From CAYMUL01 sp964393605 (GTDB taxonomy: Bacteria > Bacteroidota > Ignavibacteria > Ignavibacteriales > Ignavibacteriaceae), in the NCBI GenBank assembly GCA_964393605.1, contig CAYMUL010000003.1, forward strand, positions 62,001 to 126,000: 64,000 bases of DNA, in the 5' to 3' direction. Each line of letters begins with the position of its first letter. Positions within the stretch are counted from its first letter, which is position 1. Under the pieces are notes generated by a model that had not been told where the DNA came from, did not search any database, and saw only the letters and a program-made list of their open reading frames with translations. Positions 42,823-51,176 of this stretch are shown one piece after another. The translations under genes were made by a program, and so were the position numbers.

Positions 42823-45789
42823 CTACCTCACCAATATCATCTTTTTCGATTGAACAAAATCTCCTGCGGTCAATTTGTAAATGTAAATTCCTGAAGTGAC
42901 AGGCGAACCGAAATTATTTTTTCCATTCCATTCGATTGAATGATAACCACCCGTCAATTCTTTATTGAACAAAGTTACAACTTCACTTCCAAGCATATCA
43001 TAAATTTTTAATTCTGCTTTCATCGGAGCGGGAATTGCAAACCGAATTTGTGTCGTCGGGTTAAACGGATTTGGATAATTTTGGAAAAGATGAAAATCGC
43101 TGACAAAAATTTCCTCATTACCTGCAGACGAGATTACATCTGTTCCGCCTGAGAATGCGATAACTAAACCATTCCGCGAGCCTGCAATAAATTCATTCGA
43201 ACCATTGCCGTCAATGTCTCCCAACTTCCAAACAGTTTCAACAGCTTCGCCACTTGTAGTAGGAAATCTAAGACTGTAAATCTCTGCGCCGGTTTTGCCG
43301 TTGAAAACATGCATCATATTATTTAAGGAGCCTGTTCCAATTTCTGCAACGCTATCCGCATTCATATCACCGAGCAACGATGTGCCGAGCACGTTCCCGC
43401 CGGTAAAGCCGGAGAAAATTGTGTTCCCGTTCGATCCCTCCAAAACAAATATGCTCGATGTTAGTGGACTGATTAAAATGTCATCCGTACCGGAATTATT
43501 TACATCGGGAATTACAAAAAGATCTTCGATGAAATAATTGCCGATAACCTTCGTCCAGATCTGCACACCTGCATCACCGGAGATTGCGTAGACATTACCG
43601 CCAACATCGCCGGCAATTAAATCGCTTGTGGGCAACCCGCCGATGTTTTCAATTTCATCGAGTCCCCAAACTGCGCGTGAAGTCGGGAATGCCCAAGACG
43701 TAGTTCCATTCCGATCGAAGCCAATAACTTCACCGGTTGAACCGCCCGAAGATTTAGAACCAACAGCTCCACCATCATCGGTGGAAACGATTGCATCTTT
43801 TAATTTTTTCTGAACTGCGTGAGAAATTCTCCAAACTTCCTGTCCGGTTTTTCCATTCAATAAAATTACAGCAAATCTCCCTTCACCCGTACTCTCATTT
43901 CCGCTTGCAGAAACAATTACGTCAGGAAAATTATCATTTGTCCAATCTCTGCGCGTATCTAACCCGTTAATATCACCTTGAGAGTAATTTATTGAATCGC
44001 CATACTCCCAAAGTTTAGCACCTGTTTTGCCACTGAGGGCGTAGACAAATTCGTTACCTCCACCGGTTCCGATTACAACATCTTTAATTCCGTCGTTGTT
44101 AATATCTTTAATTAATTGAAGAGCTTGTTGCCTTGTAACCGCGCCGGTGTTACTGTTGTTTGGTGCTGACGAAAAAGTCCAGAGAATATCACCGCTTCCC
44201 GAACTATTACCGTTGTAAGCAATCGTCAAATAATTTTCGGTACAAACAATAACATCCTCAACACCGTCTCCGTTTATATCTTCAATATTTTTTATGACTT
44301 TGGCAGAATAATCTTGATAAGTTACGTCGGGGTTAGGTGGCACAACATCTTCCCACACAAAATTTCCGAGAGTGGAATCGAAGGGAGAACCGACAGCGGA
44401 CAAAATAATTTTTTGTACCGCACCGTTCGATGCATTCGTGTATGCGATTAGAGTATCTGTATAAGATATGTAATTCAACGGCTGAAACCAGAGGCGAACA
44501 ACTTTAGTTTTCTGCGAATCGATTAAGATTGGAACTGTTGTTTCTTGCAGTGTGAATAAATTATTTTTGATAACTAATGAATCAATTCTTAATACAGCCG
44601 AACCGTAATTCGAGATCGCTAATTTTTTAGAAGAAGTACTTTTAATTCGCTTGTTGCCATAGTTCAATGCGGATTCGGAGAGAGAAATATACGGTGCCGT
44701 GTGCAAGCCGAATCCTTTAAATATAATTTTTGAGATCGGTGCAGTACCATCGTTATGATATAGAATAACACTATCGTGATATGCGCCGTATGTCGTCGGC
44801 TTGAAACTATATGTGAAGGACGCCGTAATTCCTGGATCTATTGTGTATGGCAATTGCGGAGATGAAAGAGTAAATGCTGAACCGCTAAATTTCATCGAGT
44901 CAATTCTTAGCGGTGCTGTTCCATAATTCTGAACGTATCCGACAGCAAATCTTGTAGAATCAATTTGAACATTTCCGTAATCGATATTTTTTGTAATGAG
45001 AGAAATTCCGGGATTCCCTTGCCCGCCCAAATCATACTTGAATAAAGCGCGTCCCGTACTTGCACCAATCGGTTCGGCGAGAAGCCAGAGATAATTTCCA
45101 TCCCAAGCAAGCCCGCGTGGATTCTGCCTCAGCCCGGGTTGTTCCGGCACGCTGAAAGTATAAAAAGTATCTTTTGTAGTTTTGTTCACTGCGTACATAC
45201 GATCGATTCCTTGAAAACCATCATTCACATAATAGAGCGTATCGCCGTTGACTGCTACTCCCGTCGGCTGCAATTGCAAAGCCGCAATTGTATCTACAAT
45301 GGTTTTAGTTGTTGTACTGATTTTAAACATTCCTGATAAATCGTCAGGATAATAAACAGAAATCCAGATGTAACCGGGTTCGCATGCGGCACCGCCGAGA
45401 TACCATGAATTGCTTCCACCTGCATTTGACAAAATAATCGAATCGAGAACTAATCCTTGAGTTGAAATTTTATAAAGTGCCGAACCCGCAGTTTTACGTT
45501 CAACATACCAAAAATCTGTTCCATCAAATGCGAGCCCTTGTGAATAACTTATTGACGGATAATTAGTAACACGGACTGAATCAACAACAACGCCATTTGT
45601 ATCAACTCCGTAAAAAACTCCTTTACCGAGTGTTGATGAGCCTGAGGAAATCCAATATAACCCGTTTGCATAGACTAATCCATAACCGCTATTCCAATAA
45701 GTTCCGGTTGGGAGTGTTACAGTTTTGATTACCGATTGACTTAAAAGCAAAGATGTCAAACAGATAAAAGATAAAAAATATTTGTGCAT
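42823..45789 (-). CDS. Secreted T9SS protein with beta-propeller, choice-of-anchor and FG-GAP-like repeats
   Basis: 988 residues. The signal peptide ends near LLLSQS. Residues about 25-270 form a propeller-like region (GLAFDGTDFWYVER, GLAWDGNYLWLLAE). Two repeats of the ASPM/choice-of-anchor D type follow (KNIDYGNVQIDSTRF, SALNYGNKRIKSTSS). Next come several FG-GAP/PQQ-like units with calcium-type loops (DINGDGVEDVIV, DINNDGIKDVVIG, DIDGNGSNEFIAG). The T9SS sorting domain ends the protein (NYPNPFNPTTQI ... GIYIYKL). Likely anchored at or released from the cell surface. Role unknown. It is probably at the 3' end of the mutase-HIT run. Confidence 0.85.
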   Translation of the reverse strand: MHKYFLSFICLTSLLLSQSVIKTVTLPTGTYWNSGYGLVYANGLYWISSGSSTLGKGVFYGVDTNGVVVDSVRVTNYPSISYSQGLAFDGTDFWYVERKTAGSALYKISTQGLVLDSIILSNAGGSNSWYLGGAACEPGYIWISVYYPDDLSGMFKISTTTKTIVDTIAALQLQPTGVAVNGDTLYYVNDGFQGIDRMYAVNKTTKDTFYTFSVPEQPGLRQNPRGLAWDGNYLWLLAEPIGASTGRALFKYDLGGQGNPGISLITKNIDYGNVQIDSTRFAVGYVQNYGTAPLRIDSMKFSGSAFTLSSPQLPYTIDPGITASFTYSFKPTTYGAYHDSVILYHNDGTAPISKIIFKGFGLHTAPYISLSESALNYGNKRIKSTSSKKLAISNYGSAVLRIDSLVIKNNLFTLQETTVPILIDSQKTKVVRLWFQPLNYISYTDTLIAYTNASNGAVQKIILSAVGSPFDSTLGNFVWEDVVPPNPDVTYQDYSAKVIKNIEDINGDGVEDVIVCTENYLTIAYNGNSSGSGDILWTFSSAPNNSNTGAVTRQQALQLIKDINNDGIKDVVIGTGGGNEFVYALSGKTGAKLWEYGDSINYSQGDINGLDTRRDWTNDNFPDVIVSASGNESTGEGRFAVILLNGKTGQEVWRISHAVQKKLKDAIVSTDDGGAVGSKSSGGSTGEVIGFDRNGTTSWAFPTSRAVWGLDEIENIGGLPTSDLIAGDVGGNVYAISGDAGVQIWTKVIGNYFIEDLFVIPDVNNSGTDDILISPLTSSIFVLEGSNGNTIFSGFTGGNVLGTSLLGDMNADSVAEIGTGSLNNMMHVFNGKTGAEIYSLRFPTTSGEAVETVWKLGDIDGNGSNEFIAGSRNGLVIAFSGGTDVISSAGNEEIFVSDFHLFQNYPNPFNPTTQIRFAIPAPMKAELKIYDMLGSEVVTLFNKELTGGYHSIEWNGKNNFGSPVTSGIYIYKLTAGDFVQSKKMILVR

Positions 45790-45821
45790 AGAAAATTTCC
45801 TTCAAGAAAAAATAATATAAA

Positions 45822-46235
45822 TTAAAACGTTTTACGCGGATTTGACTTCACCCAATCTTTGATGTAGTCAGCAATGTCAGTAGTTGCGGAGCCGGGAGTA
45901 AAAAGTTTTCCGACACCCAATTTTGTTAGCGCGTCAATGTCTTCATCGGGAATAATTCCACCACCGGTAAGTAACACATCATCAACTCCCTTCTCTTTCA
46001 TCAACGAAATGATTTTGGGGAAGATAGTCATGTGTGCGCCGGATAAAATGCTAATGCCGATAACATCCACATCTTCTTGAACAGCGGCTTCAACAATCAT
46101 CTCGGGAGTTTGCCTTAACCCTGTATAAATAACTTCCATGCCGGCATCGCGAAGTGCGGCGGCAATAACTTTTGCACCGCGATCATGTCCGTCCAATCCG
46201 GCTTTTGCAACTAATACTCTGATTTTAGAATCCAT
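45822..46235 (-). CDS. Cobalamin-binding subunit of methylmalonyl-CoA-mutase-type enzyme
   Basis: 137 residues, a stand-alone B12-binding domain. The lower-ligand motif is complete: KAGLDGHDRG (DxHxxG), SILSGAH (SxL) and TGGGIIPDED (GG). It pairs with a separate catalytic subunit to interconvert methylmalonyl-CoA or a related acyl-CoA; no such large subunit is in the window. It lies 2 nt after the HIT gene. Confidence 0.92.
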   Translation of the reverse strand: MDSKIRVLVAKAGLDGHDRGAKVIAAALRDAGMEVIYTGLRQTPEMIVEAAVQEDVDVIGISILSGAHMTIFPKIISLMKEKGVDDVLLTGGGIIPDEDIDALTKLGVGKLFTPGSATTDIADYIKDWVKSNPRKTF

Positions 46236-46237
46236 TT

Positions 46238-46657
46238 TTAATCAACCTCTTGTAAAGATTTTCTGATAAGGTCTGCATAAATTTTAATTTCCCCGTTTGA
46301 ATATTTTTTCAGATTACTTCTGAACTTGTGTCCATCATCTTCGGAGCGAGGAATGATATGAACATGCGAATGAAAAACAGTTTGCCCTGCAGTATGTCCG
46401 TTATTGATAACAACGTTCAAGCCTGAAACATTCAATCCCTTCATAATTTTTTTTGCGAGATGCTGAACAACGTTGAACATCCTTCCGTTAAGTTCGGGGG
46501 GAATATCCATAAAGTTTTCAAAATGATCTTTTGTGATAATCAAAGTATGTCCAAGATTAAAAGGATTGATATCAAGAAAGGAGATGAGTTCATCATCTTC
46601 ATAAATAATTTCTGCCGGAGATTTTTTTTCGGCAATTGCGCAAAAGATACAATTCAT
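46238..46657 (-). CDS. HIT-family nucleotide hydrolase
   Basis: 139 residues. The N-terminal CIFCAIAEKKSPAEIIYEDDELISFLDINP and the histidine triad SHVHIIPR are complete, and a Cys pair sits at the N-terminus (CIFC). Likely a purine nucleoside phosphoramidase of the HinT type. Cytoplasmic. It lies directly upstream of the B12-binding subunit gene. Confidence 0.93.
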   Translation of the reverse strand: MNCIFCAIAEKKSPAEIIYEDDELISFLDINPFNLGHTLIITKDHFENFMDIPPELNGRMFNVVQHLAKKIMKGLNVSGLNVVINNGHTAGQTVFHSHVHIIPRSEDDGHKFRSNLKKYSNGEIKIYADLIRKSLQEVD

Positions 46658-46727
46658 GTGCGAAAAATATGAATGTTTTGAGTACTTACCAATGAACTCT
46701 TTAGGAATGATTTTGAATTGACAAACA

Positions 46728-47486
46728 TTAATTTCGCGAACTCATCGATGAATAAATTATTCGCGCACGGTTTAAATCTGCAGGCGTATCCACTGCCATA
46801 CTGTCCAATTCTGTTTCGACAACTTTAATTTTATAACCATTTTCTAAAAGCCGAAGTTGTTCCAGCTTTTCAATATTTTCTAATTCGGTTGGTTCAAGGG
46901 CAGTGAATTTCAGTAGAAATTCCTTACGAAAAACATAAAGCCCGATATGCTTGTAAAAAGTCGTCATATTAAATTTAGCAGAAACATTTTTGCCGTCACG
47001 AACAAATGGGATCGTACTTCTGGAAAAATAGAGAGCGTAGTTTTCATAATCGAATACAACTTTAACAACCGAAGGTGATTTTAATTCGGTGTTTGAATTA
47101 ATTCTTTTTACGAGTGTGGAAATTTTTACATTCTTATCAAACAGAAGAGGTTCGATAGCCTGATCTATCATTCTGCCGGGAATGAATGGCTCATCTCCTT
47201 GAATATTAACAACGATAGAGCAATCTCTAATTTTCTTTGCGACGTGCGCAATTCTGTCAGAGCCGGTGTTAATCTCCGATGGCGTCATATAAACTTCGGC
47301 ACTAAACTTTCTTGCAATATCGGCAATTCGTTCGTCATCCGTTGCAATTACAACTTTATTCAGCAACTTCGATTTGCACGCGCTTTCATAAGTATGCTGG
47401 ATCATCGGTTTGCCTCCGATATCGCACAACGGTTTTGCGGCTAATCTTGTCGATGCATATCTCGCTGGAATTATTCCGACTATCAT
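46728..47486 (-). CDS. kdsB: 3-deoxy-manno-octulosonate cytidylyltransferase (CMP-Kdo synthetase)
   Basis: 252 residues. The nucleotide-binding start IIPARYASTRLAAKPL, then VVIATDDERI, VVNIQGDEPFI and KHIGLYVFRKEFL match KdsB. It activates Kdo for LPS inner core, so the organism makes LPS. It follows gatC after 6 nt on the same strand. Confidence 0.95.
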   Translation of the reverse strand: MIVGIIPARYASTRLAAKPLCDIGGKPMIQHTYESACKSKLLNKVVIATDDERIADIARKFSAEVYMTPSEINTGSDRIAHVAKKIRDCSIVVNIQGDEPFIPGRMIDQAIEPLLFDKNVKISTLVKRINSNTELKSPSVVKVVFDYENYALYFSRSTIPFVRDGKNVSAKFNMTTFYKHIGLYVFRKEFLLKFTALEPTELENIEKLEQLRLLENGYKIKVVETELDSMAVDTPADLNRARIIYSSMSSRN

Positions 47487-47492
47487 ACAACC

Positions 47493-47795
47493 CTATTTCT
47501 TGTTTTTGGTAGGGATGACTTTCGGCACGAGAAAAAATTCTTCATCATGTTTTGGAGAATTTTTCAACGCATCGGATTGGGAAACAGATTTTTTCAATTC
47601 ATCTTCTCGTAAATTTTTTACACTCATTATCGGATGCGAAAGTGGCTCAACGCCGCTTGTATCAACTTCATTCAACTGATCGACATACGTTAAAATTTGA
47701 TTTAAATCTTTCGTGAATTCTTCCAATTCATCTTCATTCAATTTTAATTTTGCGAGATGCGCTATGTGTTCAACTTCTTTTCTTGTAACTGACAT
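47493..47795 (-). CDS. gatC: Glutamyl-/aspartyl-tRNA amidotransferase subunit C
   Basis: 100 residues with the GatC pattern VEHIAHLAKLKLNEDELEEFTKDLNQILTYVDQLNEVDTSGVEPLSHP. It stabilises the GatAB complex. It is about 8.4 kb from gatA, on the opposite strand, with the accessory region between them. Two nt separate its start from the plsC stop. Confidence 0.95.
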   Translation of the reverse strand: MSVTRKEVEHIAHLAKLKLNEDELEEFTKDLNQILTYVDQLNEVDTSGVEPLSHPIMSVKNLREDELKKSVSQSDALKNSPKHDEEFFLVPKVIPTKNKK

Positions 47796-47797
47796 GT

Positions 47798-48496
47798 TTA
47801 TTCTTTATTTGCAATTATAATATTTCTTACTTTTTCCATCAACGCGACTTCCTCAACTTTGTTTGATGTTGTCGGAGAAGGAATCGGTTTGTCGAAATGA
47901 ATTTTTACTTCCCCCGATTTGAATTTCAATTTACCTTTTTCAAGAACGTTGTTCGTTCCCGAAATAGAAACCGGTACAACCGGGAACGGAACACGCGACG
48001 CCAAATAAAATGCGCCACGTTTAAATGGTTGAACTTCGCCATCTTTACTGCGAGTTCCTTCGGCAAAAATTAATATCGACAATTTTCTTTTCTCCATCAA
48101 TTGTTTTGCACGCTCAATACTTTTAATCGCTTTCTCCGCATTCTGTCTGTCGATTACTACATACGGACCAATCAACATGTGCCAACCGAAAAGAGGAATC
48201 TTTGCTAATTCTTTTTTAAAAACGATAGCGACACGCACCGGCGCTGTCAATTGCACAAGCGGGATATCGTAGAGACTGATATGGTTGCTCGCAAAAACAT
48301 AAACTCCGTCCGTCGGGATATTTTCTTTACCGCTAACTGTAACTTTTATTCCGCTAAGTTTTAAAACGCCGAACGCAAAAACTTTTGATAATCCAAAATA
48401 AAGAGTGAATGACCTATCGATGAGCACAAACAACATTGCGAACATCGAACAGATTGCGATAAAGATAAAAATGAGAACAATTTTAAAAATGGTCAT
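47798..48496 (-). CDS. plsC: 1-acyl-sn-glycerol-3-phosphate acyltransferase
   Basis: 232 residues. An N-terminal hydrophobic helix (residues 5-27) precedes the acyltransferase motif I NHISLYD (HX4D), then motif III FAEGTRSKDGEVQPFKRGAF and VPVSISGT. It makes phosphatidic acid at the inner membrane. Stop and start overlap with the M48 gene by 4 nt. Confidence 0.92.
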   Translation of the reverse strand: MTIFKIVLIFIFIAICSMFAMLFVLIDRSFTLYFGLSKVFAFGVLKLSGIKVTVSGKENIPTDGVYVFASNHISLYDIPLVQLTAPVRVAIVFKKELAKIPLFGWHMLIGPYVVIDRQNAEKAIKSIERAKQLMEKRKLSILIFAEGTRSKDGEVQPFKRGAFYLASRVPFPVVPVSISGTNNVLEKGKLKFKSGEVKIHFDKPIPSPTTSNKVEEVALMEKVRNIIIANKE

Positions 48497-49626
48497 GTAT
48501 GCGCTCCGCTTAATTCGAAATTTGTGTGTTCAAATTTTTTAATGTGAGTTGTAATTTTTTCAATTCTGCGATCTATCGATGGATGACTATAAAAAAACCA
48601 TTCGACAAACGGATGCGGATTTTTATCGCCAAGATTTTGTTCCGTCAATTTTTTTAACGATGAAATGAATGCCTCCGGTTTCTGCGAAAGTTCAACTGCA
48701 TATTGATCGGCTTCGTACTCATATTTTCGGGAGAGAATATTTGTCAGTGGCGTTTGAACCAATGAAATCAGCATCATCCATAAAGAAAGGAGTGGAAGCG
48801 CGGCAATTTCTGTGCGCACCGTAAAACCGAGAAATGAGAGAGAAGCATCATATAATACTGCTAATAAATAGAGAGTAAGAAAACTTGTTGTTGTCCCAAT
48901 GATCAAATTTTTTACAATATGTTTTTTCTTATAATGACCGAGTTCGTGAGCAATTACAGTTTCAATTTCATCGAGCGAATAATTATTCACTAAAGTGTCA
49001 CCGAGTAAAATTCTTTTCGTCTTTCCCAATCCGGTGAACGCGGCATTTGCTTTTTTGGTATTCTTGCCAATGTCAAATGTATAAACATTTTCTACCTTAA
49101 TCGATGATGATGCGGCGAGAGTTTCAATTCTGCATCTTAATTCTTCGTTTTCAACGGGAACGATTTTATAAAAAAGTGGAAGTATAAAAATCGGAACGAT
49201 TTGAGACAACACAACGGAAATTAAAAATAAAAAAATGGCAAAGGGAAGCCACCACAAACTTTCAAAATAGTCCAATACAAAAAAGAAGAAGAGCAGAACA
49301 GGCAAGCCAACTGCGGCTCCGACTAACATTCCTTTCATTCCTTCCCAAAGCCATTTTAAAAAAGTTTGGTTGGAAAGATTGTATTTGTGCTCAAGATAAA
49401 ATTCTGAATAAAAGGAAAAAGGGAAAACAAATATTCCTAAAGATGCGCTGACTGTGATAGAAAAAATCAAAAACCGCAAGTATTCATTTACAAAATAATT
49501 TTGGAGAGACGCTTCAACGCGAACGGAAAAACCCATCACGACAAAGAGCAAAATAAGAAGAAAGGAAAGCACAGCTTTGGCAATACCGATGGCTAATTTT
49601 ATGTTATTATATTTTTTCGCATTCAT
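48493..49626 (-). CDS. M48 metalloprotease, Ste24/CAAX-protease type
   Basis: 377 residues with about six hydrophobic helices. The zinc motif HELGHYKKKH (HExxH) and the third ligand in EYEADQYAVELS are present. A long N-terminal membrane domain (YSEFYLEHKYNLSNQTFLKWL) fits the Ste24 branch rather than short HtpX. It probably acts in inner-membrane protein quality control. A possible promoter lies so close (49631-49661) that the mRNA may be leaderless. Confidence 0.9.
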   Translation of the reverse strand: MNAKKYNNIKLAIGIAKAVLSFLLILLFVVMGFSVRVEASLQNYFVNEYLRFLIFSITVSASLGIFVFPFSFYSEFYLEHKYNLSNQTFLKWLWEGMKGMLVGAAVGLPVLLFFFFVLDYFESLWWLPFAIFLFLISVVLSQIVPIFILPLFYKIVPVENEELRCRIETLAASSSIKVENVYTFDIGKNTKKANAAFTGLGKTKRILLGDTLVNNYSLDEIETVIAHELGHYKKKHIVKNLIIGTTTSFLTLYLLAVLYDASLSFLGFTVRTEIAALPLLSLWMMLISLVQTPLTNILSRKYEYEADQYAVELSQKPEAFISSLKKLTEQNLGDKNPHPFVEWFFYSHPSIDRRIEKITTHIKKFEHTNFELSGAHT

Positions 49627-49630
49627 GAAG

Positions 49631-49661
49631 CAAAGTTATTTAATGAATATCAATCATCGAA
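49631..49661 (-). promoter_or_regulatory. Possible promoter of the M48-plsC-gatC-kdsB run
   Basis: On the minus strand TTCG (49661-49658), 19 nt, TAACTTTG (49638-49631). The -7 is a full match, the -33 has one mismatch. The start site would fall on or next to the ATG at 49626. Confidence 0.4.
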
Positions 49662-49670
49662 GATTTAAAT

Positions 49671-49705
49671 AAAAAAAGGTTGTTCCAACATTGTTGAAAC
49701 AACCT
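49671..49705 (-). terminator. Intrinsic terminator of the small exported protein pair
   Basis: On the minus strand AGGTTGTT pairs with AACAACCT and the inner CAAC with GTTG across one mismatch and a 3-nt loop (49677-49705). A run of seven T follows (49677-49671). It lies 27 nt past the stop at 49732, a classical rho-independent terminator. Confidence 0.85.
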
Positions 49706-49731
49706 AAAATTAATTACGAAAAATCGGATCG

Positions 49732-49986
49732 TTAATCTTGCTTTTTAGATTTATCGTCCATGTCGCAGCAGCCCTTCTTTTTCTTCACATCCTTTTTAGT
49801 TTCTTTTTTTTCATTCTTCTTTTCAGAATTCATGATTAAAGGATCGTTAGTATTTTCGGGTACTTCGCACCATTTTTCGGAATGAGTATCTTTTTTTGCT
49901 TCCTTCTTTTTCGGATCATCGATACTGCCGAAAGAAACTGAAGTTAATAAGATTGCAAAAGCAAAAATTGCGATCAGGTTTTTCAT
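49732..49986 (-). CDS. Small exported Lys-rich protein with Cys pair, unknown function
   Basis: 84 residues from the ATG at 49986, with GGAG just upstream and one base shared with the previous stop (TAATG). A longer in-frame start would lie inside the upstream gene. The signal peptide (residues 1-22) ends SVSFGS. The mature part is very rich in Lys and Glu, with a lone Cys in EKWCEVPEN and a Cys pair near the end (KKGCCDMDD), a possible metal site. Co-transcribed with the YHS-type protein gene; I do not recognise a family. Confidence 0.7.
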   Translation of the reverse strand: MKNLIAIFAFAILLTSVSFGSIDDPKKKEAKKDTHSEKWCEVPENTNDPLIMNSEKKNEKKETKKDVKKKKGCCDMDDKSKKQD

Positions 49987-50300
49987 TATTTCTCCTTCTT
50001 GAATTTTTTTCCGTCTTCGGAAAGGTTTTTGATATATTTTTCTGGATCTTTTTCGAATTTCTTCAAACATCTTTTACAACAAAGCGCGTAAGTTTTTCCT
50101 TCGTGCGTTGTTGTAATGTCGCCGTCAATCTCTTCTCCCGAAACCGGACAAACCGAATTGAATGGAGTTTTACTTGCGGCTTTCTCTTCTTTTTTTACTT
50201 CTGTATTGGTTTCCTTCTTTTCTTTTTCTTGCGCGAATGTTACATCGGCAATACCGAGAGCGAAAACAAAAACCAAAACTATTACAAAAAATTTTTTCAT
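49986..50300 (-). CDS. Exported YHS-like metal-binding protein
   Basis: 104 residues. A signal peptide ends VTFAQ. A charged Lys/Glu linker (25-45) precedes a YHS-like domain: NSVCPVSGEEIDGDITTTHEGKTYALCCKRCLKKFEKDPEKYI. The four cysteines (CPVSG ... CCKRC) fit a heavy-metal binding role, as for copper or zinc in related domains. A periplasmic location is likely. The gene is the first of a two-gene unit with its own promoter and terminator. Exact function not known. Confidence 0.82.
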   Translation of the reverse strand: MKKFFVIVLVFVFALGIADVTFAQEKEKKETNTEVKKEEKAASKTPFNSVCPVSGEEIDGDITTTHEGKTYALCCKRCLKKFEKDPEKYIKNLSEDGKKFKKEK

Positions 50301-50371
50301 TTTTTTTACCTTTCATTTAACTGATTAAACTTTTTACACAGGATTTCAGTTGAAAATCAGATAATGTGATT

Positions 50372-50402
50372 CAAATATAATAGATATAGTTTCACTTGAA
50401 AA
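50372..50402 (-). promoter_or_regulatory. Promoter of the YHS-like gene pair
   Basis: On the minus strand TTTT (50402-50399), exactly 19 nt, TATATTTG (50379-50372). The -7 element is a full match and the -33 has one mismatch. The leader to the ATG at 50300 would be about 65 nt. Confidence 0.6.
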
Positions 50403-50423
50403 GGAAAAAATTGTTTGCGGCAT

Positions 50424-51176
50424 TCAAATGATTCCAATTTCGTTTTTTGTAATCCATCCGACTTTTCCATCGGGCAATTTTATCTTTCTCCACTCTTCAA
50501 CTTTATCGAGAACTTCAACCTTCAATCCTTCGTGAATGACAAAAACATCGGAAGAAGAATTGTCTGGCGAAGATTTTACTGCAACTGTGTTTTCAACTAT
50601 GATTCCATATTCAAAATTCGAATCGAGATAATTCAATCTTCCAACAAGTGCAGATGAAATTATAAACAAAAAAAGAAATATTGCGGAGAGATAAAAATAT
50701 TTTTTTTGGTGTTCGCTTCGATTTGAAAAAAGAAAAAGATACACGGCAACCAGAAGCAAAATGAAAAATAGATAAACAATATATGCCCATGAGTTGATCG
50801 AAAAAAACGAAGCGCCTTCATCAATCCATTTTATAACAAAGAGCGTCGGAAGCGCGTCAATCTTGTCTGTAATGCGCACCGATGCAACTTTAAGATTGTA
50901 TCTAATATCATCGTCATCGGGAGAAAGTTGACGTGCTTTTTCGTAAAATAAAATTGCCCGTCCAAGTTTTCCTGTTCTGAAAAATGCGTTACCTAAATTA
51001 TAAAAGATTTCCGGAGAAGTTGCACCGCCGGCAATCAATGTTTCAAAAAGTTCAATTGACTTTTGATATTCTTTTTTCGCGTAAAGTTCATTTGCCGCGT
51101 GAAAAGTTGAATCGAGATTTTTGGCAAACAAGTTTGTAAGCGCGGAGAAAAAAAGTAATAAAAATATTTTCTTCAT
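50424..51176 (-). CDS. batE: BatE-like protein: TPR and SH3 domain
   Basis: 250 residues. Signal peptide (1-18), TPR motifs at about 24-110 (AANELYAKKEYQKSIELFETLI, FYNLGNAFFRTGKLGRAILFYEKARQL), two transmembrane helices near 130-180, and a C-terminal bacterial SH3 domain (VAVKSSPDNSSSDVFVIHEG ... GKVGWITKNEIG). This is the usual BatE layout at the end of the Bat operon. Its start overlaps the batD stop by 4 nt. The operon is linked to stress tolerance in Bacteroides and Leptospira; the molecular role is unresolved. Confidence 0.82.
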   Translation of the reverse strand: MKKIFLLLFFSALTNLFAKNLDSTFHAANELYAKKEYQKSIELFETLIAGGATSPEIFYNLGNAFFRTGKLGRAILFYEKARQLSPDDDDIRYNLKVASVRITDKIDALPTLFVIKWIDEGASFFSINSWAYIVYLFFILLLVAVYLFLFSNRSEHQKKYFYLSAIFLFLFIISSALVGRLNYLDSNFEYGIIVENTVAVKSSPDNSSSDVFVIHEGLKVEVLDKVEEWRKIKLPDGKVGWITKNEIGII

